This document shows, piece by piece, positions 5,430 through 10,271 of a stretch of 10,271 nt of DNA (position 1 is its first letter; every line of letters starts with the position of its first letter). The translations under genes and the position numbers were made by a program. The stretch lies in assembly GCA_031289935.1 (NCBI GenBank), contig JAITON010000048.1:1-10271 (forward strand). Reading direction: 5' to 3'. The notes beneath the pieces were generated by a model. It was given only the letters and a program-made list of their open reading frames with translations, did not search any database and had not been told where the DNA came from. This stretch comes from Treponema sp. (GTDB taxonomy: Bacteria > Spirochaetota > Spirochaetia > Treponematales > Breznakiellaceae).

Positions 5430-6647
5430 TTAGTCCTGCCGGTAGTGCTCCAGGAAGAGGCCCAGGCGGCGCATGGCCTCGGTAAGGGTCTCCTTGTCCG
5501 GGAGAAAGACAATGCGGAAATGGTCCGGCTCCTTCCAGTTAAAGCCCGTCCCCTGGACCAGGAGCAGGCGCTGCTCCCGCAGGAGGTCCATGACGAACTG
5601 TTCATCATCCCTGATATTGAAGCGCCGGACGTCGACCCGGGGGAAGCAGTAGAGGGCCCCCCGGGGCATAACCACCGAAAGGCCGGGAATCGCGTTGCAA
5701 AGGCTTACGGCGGCGTCCCGCTGCTCCTTTAACCTGCCCCCGTCGAGGAGCAGGTCCTTGATACTCTGATAGCCCCCCAGGGCGGTCTGGATGCCGAACT
5801 GGGCCGGCACGTTGGCGCAGAGCCGCATGTTGGAGAGCATCTCCAGGCCCTCGATGTAGCCTTTGGCGCAGTCCCGGTTCCCCGAAAGGACCATCCAGCC
5901 GGCCCGGAAGCCCGGCGCCCGGTAGGCCTTGGACAGGCCGTTGAAGCTGACGGTGAGGATCTCCGGGTTGATGAGGGCCATGGGGGTATGGACCGCCCCC
6001 TCGTAGGTAATGCGCTCGTAGATTTCATCGGCATAGACGATGAGGCCGTACTCCTCCGCAACCCCGGCGATGCCCTCCAGGAGGCTCCGCTCGTAGACCG
6101 CGCCCGTGGGGTTGTTGGGGTTGATCAGCACCAGGGCCTTGGTCCGGTCCGTAATCCTGGCGCGGATATCCTCCAGGTCGGGGCTCCAGGCGGCGGCCTC
6201 ATCGCAGCGGTAATGCACGGCCCGGCCCCCGGCCAGGGTTACCGCGGCGGTCCAGAGGGGGTAATCCGGCATGGGGAGCAGCACCTCGTCCCCCGTGTCC
6301 AGGAGGCCCTGCATGGCTATCATAATCAGCTCGCTTACCCCGTTGCCGATGTAGATGTCGTCGATGCCCACGTCCATAACCCCCTTGGACTGGCAGTCCT
6401 GCATGATAGCTTTGCGGGCCGCAAAGAGGCCCTGGGAGTCGATGTAGCCCTGGGCGTTCCCCATGTTGATGATGATGTCGTGGACGATCTCGTCGGGCAC
6501 GTTAAAGCCGAAGGGCGCGGTGTTGCCGATATTGAGCTTGAGGATTCTAAAGCCTTCGGCCTCCATGCGCCGGGCTTCCTTGAGGACCGGCCCCCGGATA
6601 TCGTAACACACGTTGTTTAGTTTGGATGATTTCTCAAAGCTTCTCAT
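5430..6647 (-). CDS. alaA: Alanine aminotransferase AlaA (glutamate-pyruvate transaminase)
   Basis: This cytoplasmic PLP enzyme makes alanine from pyruvate with glutamate as amino donor. From the ATG at 6647 it has 405 residues, the same length as E. coli AlaA, with near-identical stretches as I remember that protein: EKSSKLNNVCYDIRGPVLKE at the N-terminus, DIYIGNGVSELI, PDYPLWTAAV, INPNNPTGAVY, YADEIYERITY, the PLP-lysine segment FNGLSKAYRAPGFRAGWM (K240), KGYIEGLEMLSNMRLCANVP, and PDHFRIV carrying the substrate-carboxylate Arg. A TTG just upstream (6650) is possible but would add a residue not needed for the alignment. AAGGAG lies eight bases before the ATG. Its start overlaps the TGA of the upstream TPR-like gene (TGATG), so the two are translationally coupled. 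The stop codon abuts a T8 tract that belongs to the opposite strand. Confidence 0.95.
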   Translation of the reverse strand: MRSFEKSSKLNNVCYDIRGPVLKEARRMEAEGFRILKLNIGNTAPFGFNVPDEIVHDIIINMGNAQGYIDSQGLFAARKAIMQDCQSKGVMDVGIDDIYIGNGVSELIMIAMQGLLDTGDEVLLPMPDYPLWTAAVTLAGGRAVHYRCDEAAAWSPDLEDIRARITDRTKALVLINPNNPTGAVYERSLLEGIAGVAEEYGLIVYADEIYERITYEGAVHTPMALINPEILTVSFNGLSKAYRAPGFRAGWMVLSGNRDCAKGYIEGLEMLSNMRLCANVPAQFGIQTALGGYQSIKDLLLDGGRLKEQRDAAVSLCNAIPGLSVVMPRGALYCFPRVDVRRFNIRDDEQFVMDLLREQRLLLVQGTGFNWKEPDHFRIVFLPDKETLTEAMRRLGLFLEHYRQD

Positions 6648-7363
6648 CAATGCAGCTCCTTATGGTTGTTATAGAGCCAGGAGGCGGTTTCGTCCAGATA
6701 CTTCCCGGCGATAAGGCCCCAGAACTCTCGCCGCGGGCCTCCCCGCAACCTTCCCTGCGGGCCTCCCCGCAGCCTTCCCGCCGCCCGGTCCCAGGCCGCC
6801 CGGCCCCGGAGCCTGAGCCTGGCCCGGGCCCGCCCCTCGCCCGCTACACGGGACAGTTCCCCGGAGCGGTCCGGCAGAATGAGGGCAAGACTATCCGCCA
6901 GGAACCAGGCCGCCAGGCCCGCGCAGAGGGGCTCCGCCGGCCCGCGGGCCGATTGGGAAAAGCTATCCGCCGCCTCGCCGTAGCGGTTGTCCATGAACAG
7001 GGCAAAGCCCCGGTACCAGGCAACCCATGCCCGGTCCCGGTATCTTACCCGGGACTCCCGTTCGGTAAAGAACCGGGCGGCCCCGGCGTTGTCCCCGGCC
7101 AAGAGCCGCGCCGCGCCAAAGAGCAGGGCGCATTGTTCCAGGAGGCCCGGGTTAACGGCGGCGGCCCCGTTTTCCAGGGCCAGGACCGGGAGGGGCTCCC
7201 CCAGGAGCAGATAGGCCTGGGCCAGGAGCCGGACCTCCCCGGGGCGGTAGCGGCCCCGCTTTATCACCCGGTCTTCCAGGAAGCAGACCAGGGCGGGCCA
7301 GTCTTCCCGGTCAAGCAGGCCAAGGAGGGAGAAAAAGCCAGGAAAAGGGGGGCGCCACGTCAA
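6647..7363 (-). CDS. Tetratricopeptide-like protein of unknown function (238 aa)
   Basis: The protein has helical repeats of TPR type: EVRLLAQAYLLLGEPLPVLA (43-62), an Ala/Leu-rich helix pair (74-101) and a clear TPR-like unit, AWVAWYRGFALFMDNRYGEA (112-131), continuing ADSFSQSA. No signal peptide or membrane segment is seen, so it is probably a cytoplasmic scaffold. The start is TTG at 7363: GGAG lies seven bases upstream and an in-frame stop is close by, leaving no ATG alternative near the N-terminus. Residues 178-212 are unusually Arg/Gly-rich and include an 8-residue repeat. The opposite strand is also open over this stretch, but that frame is low-complexity Pro/Arg sequence. It is translationally coupled to alaA; a functional link is not known. 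Confidence 0.75.
   Translation of the reverse strand: MTWRPPFPGFFSLLGLLDREDWPALVCFLEDRVIKRGRYRPGEVRLLAQAYLLLGEPLPVLALENGAAAVNPGLLEQCALLFGAARLLAGDNAGAARFFTERESRVRYRDRAWVAWYRGFALFMDNRYGEAADSFSQSARGPAEPLCAGLAAWFLADSLALILPDRSGELSRVAGEGRARARLRLRGRAAWDRAAGRLRGGPQGRLRGGPRREFWGLIAGKYLDETASWLYNNHKELH
6733..6780 (-). repeat. 24-bp tandem duplication within the TPR-like gene
   Basis: Two adjacent 24-base units (6733-6756 and 6757-6780) agree at 22 of 24 positions. They encode GRLRGGPQ and GRLRGGPR at about residues 196-211. The unit is exactly eight codons, so the duplication kept the frame. It lies in the most GC-rich, Arg-rich part of the protein and looks recent. Confidence 0.8.
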
Positions 7364-7408
7364 GAAACAGCTCCAATATACCGAAACTTATAGCAGGCTA
7401 ACATAATA
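7364..7408. promoter_or_regulatory. Divergent intergenic region between the TPR-like/alaA pair and the HD-GYP gene
   Basis: These 45 AT-rich bases separate two genes transcribed away from each other, so promoters for both must lie here or within the neighbouring 5' coding ends. TATA-like strings are visible (AATATACC on plus, TATATT and TATAAG on minus), but none has a convincing -35 at the right distance. GGAG for the minus-strand gene and a weak AGG (7395-7397) for the plus-strand gene are the ribosome-binding candidates. Confidence 0.4.
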
Positions 7409-8572
7409 ATGACAAACTATCAAGTAAAGGACCTCGCCGATAACAGCCTCTTCACCAAGCCGGTCTTCCTGGACGGGGACTTTATTCTGGCATCGCCGGA
7501 AACGCCCCTGGACGGGAAACTCAAGGCGGCCCTCCTGCGCTGGAGATTCCAGGAGATACAGTCCGAAGGGCTGCCGGTGGAGAAACAGACGCCGGCCGGG
7601 AAGCCCGGGGACAACCCGCCGGAACGGGCGCCGCCGGAAGAGGATGACGCGGTAGAGCCCGCCGGGGACCGGGGCATTCTGAGCAGCCGGGAGTGGCTCC
7701 GGGAGGCCCGGGATTACTACACAGCCTTTCAGAGCTATGCCGAGTCCCTGTATAACCAGATGAGCCGTGGGGAGAGCCCTAAGCTCAGGACCGTGGCGGA
7801 GCAGGTGGCCGGGCTCTGCAACGTCATCAGGAAGGAGCGCCGCTTCCTGCTCCGGGTAATCCAGACCGTCGATACCGGCGGCGGGAACTATCTGGCGGCC
7901 CACGGGGCCAAATCCTGCATCCTTTCTATCATCATCGGTTTATTCCTCAAGCTTCCGGGCCCCCAGTTGATTGAACTGGGCATGGCGGCCCTGCTCCACG
8001 AGGCGGGCATGGCCAGGCTCCCCCCCCAGATTACGGGCCAGAACCGGCCCCTGACGCAGCAGGAACAGCAGCTCGTGCTGAACCACCCTATAGAAGGCTA
8101 CCAGCTACTCCAGTCCTTCAAAACGCCCCAGAACATCAGCCTGCCCGCCCTGGAACACCACGAGCGGATAAACGGCGAGGGCTATCCCCGGAAGCTCAGG
8201 GAGGATCAGATCAGCCGCTACGGGAAAATTATCGCCGTGGCCTGTTCCTACGAAGCCATGAGCGCCCCCCGGCCCTTCCGGGACGCCAAGGACGGGTACA
8301 CGAATATGCTGGAACTCCTTAAAAACGAACGGAAGGGTTACGACGAGACGATCATCCGGGCCCTGGTGCTTTCCCTGTCGATTTATCCCGTGGGGCTCTA
8401 TGTGCTCCTCTCCAACGGGCAGAAAGCCCAGGTAGTAGATGTCAACCCCGCCGCTCCCCGGTATCCTGTTGTGCAGGTCCTGGGGAATGACGGGGGGAAC
8501 CAGCCCCTGGAGACCTCCGCAACGGGCATATCCATTGTCCGGTCCCTCAAACGGGACGAAGTACTCTCCTAG
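7409..8572 (+). CDS. HD-GYP-like domain protein with altered metal-site residues
   Basis: The 387-residue protein has three parts. Residues 1-54 form a short N-terminal domain (FTKPVFLDGDFILASP, then LLRWRFQEIQSEG) of a kind found before HD-GYP domains in treponemes, as far as I recall. Residues 55-88 are a Pro/Glu-rich linker. An HD-GYP domain spans about 125-330 and is followed by a C-terminal VLLSNGQKAQVVDVNP segment usual in the family. HD-GYP enzymes hydrolyse c-di-GMP at a di- or tri-metal centre. Present here are H165 (AAHGAKS), H226 (NHPIEGYQLL), H250-H251 and the GYP signature (HHERINGEGYP). Changed are HD to HE (H197-E198, LLHEAGM) and the later metal-binding Asp to Cys279, in CSYEAMSAPRPF where DxFDALxxxRPY is expected. 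It may therefore be a c-di-GMP binder, or an enzyme with an unusual metal site. It is convergent with the flavoprotein gene. Confidence 0.85.
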   Translation: MTNYQVKDLADNSLFTKPVFLDGDFILASPETPLDGKLKAALLRWRFQEIQSEGLPVEKQTPAGKPGDNPPERAPPEEDDAVEPAGDRGILSSREWLREARDYYTAFQSYAESLYNQMSRGESPKLRTVAEQVAGLCNVIRKERRFLLRVIQTVDTGGGNYLAAHGAKSCILSIIIGLFLKLPGPQLIELGMAALLHEAGMARLPPQITGQNRPLTQQEQQLVLNHPIEGYQLLQSFKTPQNISLPALEHHERINGEGYPRKLREDQISRYGKIIAVACSYEAMSAPRPFRDAKDGYTNMLELLKNERKGYDETIIRALVLSLSIYPVGLYVLLSNGQKAQVVDVNPAAPRYPVVQVLGNDGGNQPLETSATGISIVRSLKRDEVLS

Positions 8573-8574
8573 AA

Positions 8575-8602
8575 GGGCGCTTCGCCCAGGGCGCTTCGTC
8601 CC
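8575..8602. terminator. Possible convergent terminator: two copies of a GC hairpin
   Basis: GGGCG-CTT-CGCCC (8575-8587) is a perfect 5-bp stem. A near-copy follows (8589-8602, GGGCGCTTCGTCCC). They fill most of the 41 bases between two convergent genes, where a bidirectional terminator is expected. There is no T-tract on either strand, so this is position-based and weak. Confidence 0.35.
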
Positions 8603-8613
8603 GCAATACCAGC

Positions 8614-10271
8614 TTAAAGCAGCGCCACTTCCCGGCCGGCAGCACGGCCAAAGGTAAAGGCCGTACCGTGGCTCGTGGCCGGGGCCTGGGTGGGATAGTC
8701 GCCGGCATAGCGGCCGCCGGCCACATTGCCCACCGCCCAAAGGCCGGAGACCGGGAGCAGGGTACCGGCCTTGAGCACCCGCAGATGATCGTCCACCATA
8801 ACCCCCGCCGTAACCACCCCGGCGGCCACAAAGGACCGGCTGGCGTAGAAAGGAGGCTTGAGCAGGGGGAAGAGCCGGTCGGGCCGAACCCCGAAGTCCT
8901 CGTCCACACCCCCGGCGCAGAGTTCGTTGTACCGGTCAATTTCCTTCCGGGCCAGATCCGCGGGGAGCCCCATCAGGGCGATGAGTTCATCCAGGCTATT
9001 GGCCGCCAGAGGAGCCATGGGACCAGGATTCGTCAGGGCCGCGTCCAGGGCCGCCTGAGTAGCCGCCAGGTCAAAGGTATTGGACAGGTCCAGGTTGCCG
9101 TGGCCCAGGTTCTGATTATCAATCCGGGAGGCCCAGGTACTGTCGAAGATCTGGAAGCTCGTATGCTCCGGCTGGCGGAGGAGCTGGTTGGTAAAGACCT
9201 GGCCGGGCACATCCTCGTTCATAAAGCGCTTCCCGTTCAGGTTCAGATGGAGAGTTACCGTGTTCCCGATGCCGCCAAAGCCCCCCGCAAAGGAATGGCT
9301 CATATGGGCATGGGGGGCGGGCTCCATTCTGCCACCGGCCCAGACAGCCATCTTGTGGCCGTCGCCGTTGGAGGTAGGGATAGCAGTAACCCCCAGGTTG
9401 AGGGCCTCGTAAAATTCGGGGCAGAGGGCCTTGACCATCTCCTCGTTGTGGCCGTAATCGCCGGTGGCCAGGATGACCCCCTTCCGGGCGCTGATCTTGA
9501 GGTAGCCGCCCTCCGCTCCCTGGGCATAGACCCCCGTAACCCTGCCCTGCTCCTGAGCCAGTTCCACGGCCCGGGTGTTGAAAACATACTGGGCCCCTTC
9601 CCTGACCGACTTCTCGTACTGGATCCGCACCGCCGGAACCCAGCCGTCGCTGGCCAGGGTCCCAAAGGCGATACTGGTCTGGAACTGCTTGTAGTATTCG
9701 GTACTATTGTTGAATTTAGGCGGCAGAGGCCACATTTCCAGGTAATAGGGAAATACCTGGTAATTGACTTCCTTGAGCGCGTCCTCGAACCAGTCGAAGG
9801 CCGCTCCCGATTCGTTAGCCCACTTCATCCAGAGGGCCATGTTGGAGCGGTTGCCCGAAATCTTCTGCATCTCCCGGACGATTTCCAGCTTGTCGATATG
9901 CTGGCCCAGGCTGGTCTGGAACCGGGAATTCACCGCGCCGAAGCAGAGGCCCCGGACCACGATGTCCCCGGTCTGTTCAATGACGATGACCGAGGCGCCC
10001 TCTTCCACGGCGGCCCGGGCGGCGGCAATACCGGCCACACCCGCACCCACCACCACCACATCGGCGCTCCGGGAGGTATCGGCGCACTGGCCGTCGGTGA
10101 TCCCCGGAGGATCAATCCCCAGGCTCCAGGGCGTCATGGCCGGCCCGGCCCCCAGAGCAGGGCTGCCTTCTAGCGCACCCACAGGCCCCCCGGCGCAGGC
10201 GCCCAGGGCGCTGACTGCGGCCACACCCGCAGCCCCGGCGGCGGCGGTCTTGAGAAAGTCGCGGCGGCTCA
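8614..10271 (-). CDS. Tat-exported FAD_binding_2 flavoprotein reductase, start just outside the window
   Basis: 551 residues are visible, ending in TAA at 8614-8616. The first whole codon gives SRRDFLK, a canonical twin-arginine motif, and the two bases before it fit NTG, so the start codon is almost certainly completed by the next base beyond the window. A hydrophobic Ala/Gly stretch ends in LGAC (Cys26), a possible lipobox. The FAD domain begins with the Rossmann GAGVAG (76-81), then an acidic-ended strand VIVIEQ. Further family marks are LNGKRFMNEDVPGQ, YNELCAGGVDEDFG near the active site, and the C-terminal GLWAVGNVAGGRYAGDYPT followed by SHGTAFTFGR. Fumarate-reductase-like and ketosteroid-dehydrogenase-like enzymes share this fold. 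No haem-binding CXXCH domain or FMN-binding domain is visible, so electrons must come from a partner. The substrate, probably an extracytoplasmic organic acceptor, cannot be named. Confidence 0.88.
   Translation of the reverse strand, partial: SRRDFLKTAAAGAAGVAAVSALGACAGGPVGALEGSPALGAGPAMTPWSLGIDPPGITDGQCADTSRSADVVVVGAGVAGIAAARAAVEEGASVIVIEQTGDIVVRGLCFGAVNSRFQTSLGQHIDKLEIVREMQKISGNRSNMALWMKWANESGAAFDWFEDALKEVNYQVFPYYLEMWPLPPKFNNSTEYYKQFQTSIAFGTLASDGWVPAVRIQYEKSVREGAQYVFNTRAVELAQEQGRVTGVYAQGAEGGYLKISARKGVILATGDYGHNEEMVKALCPEFYEALNLGVTAIPTSNGDGHKMAVWAGGRMEPAPHAHMSHSFAGGFGGIGNTVTLHLNLNGKRFMNEDVPGQVFTNQLLRQPEHTSFQIFDSTWASRIDNQNLGHGNLDLSNTFDLAATQAALDAALTNPGPMAPLAANSLDELIALMGLPADLARKEIDRYNELCAGGVDEDFGVRPDRLFPLLKPPFYASRSFVAAGVVTAGVMVDDHLRVLKAGTLLPVSGLWAVGNVAGGRYAGDYPTQAPATSHGTAFTFGRAAGREVALL

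Noticed and set aside
6626..7393. 255-codon plus-strand frame opposite the TPR-like gene
   Set aside because: It is dominated by Pro, Arg, Gly and Gln without any motif, while the minus frame has TPR-like helices and a TGATG junction with alaA.
7436..7443. GCCGATAA, an exact sigma-28 -10 octamer, near the start of the HD-GYP gene
   Set aside because: It lies inside the coding region (codons for Leu-Ala-Asp-Asn), the bases 15 upstream read CTAT rather than TAAA, and it would start transcription after the start codon.
8668..10173. 501-codon plus-strand open frame opposite the flavoprotein
   Set aside because: The minus strand carries a Tat signal, Rossmann motif and full FAD_binding_2 pattern; the plus frame shows no domain and is His/Gly/Pro-rich.

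Overview
The window is GC-rich bacterial DNA, densely packed with genes and without rRNA, tRNA, CRISPR or insertion-sequence genes. The best guess for the source is a spirochaete of the Treponema group, possibly a GC-rich gut-associated lineage. This is inferred from the relaxed lipobox on the solute-binding lipoprotein, the aminotransferase/lipoprotein pair, an HD-GYP protein with an N-terminal domain of a type I associate with treponemes, and sigma-28-like promoter matches. No marker gene proves it.

Layout. Positions 1-1911 (+) hold the end of a ribose/galactose-type sugar ABC importer operon: the C-terminal half of the double ATPase, then its permease. Positions 2023-4613 (+) hold a class I/II PLP aminotransferase whose stop overlaps, as ATGA, the start of an orphan solute-binding lipoprotein. 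A strong intrinsic terminator (4651-4684) closes this unit. A sigma-28-type promoter match with exact TAAA-N15 spacing is nested in that terminator, in front of a 127-residue unknown protein (4712-5095).

Positions 5096-5429 form a 334-base intergenic stretch. It holds degenerate 23-bp tandem repeats with palindromic junctions (5111-5288), a second sigma-28-like match (5311-5337), and a long imperfect hairpin followed by eight T (5357-5426). The last two together could be a small RNA gene of about 80 nt. Next come two minus-strand genes in a TGATG-overlapping pair: a TPR-like protein (7363-6647) and then alaA (6647-5430).

A 45-bp divergent region separates that pair from a degenerate HD-GYP protein (7409-8572, +). 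Converging on it is a Tat-exported FAD_binding_2 flavoprotein (10271-8614, -), cut by the window edge one base short of its probable start codon.

The genes do not form one pathway. Themes are sugar uptake, amino-acid/keto-acid exchange (two different aminotransferases, one of them the alanine enzyme AlaA), c-di-GMP-type signalling, and an extracytoplasmic flavin reductase. The most distinctive material is the 4651-5426 stretch, where two sigma-28-like promoters, a terminator, a repeat array and a possible structured RNA surround a small unknown gene.
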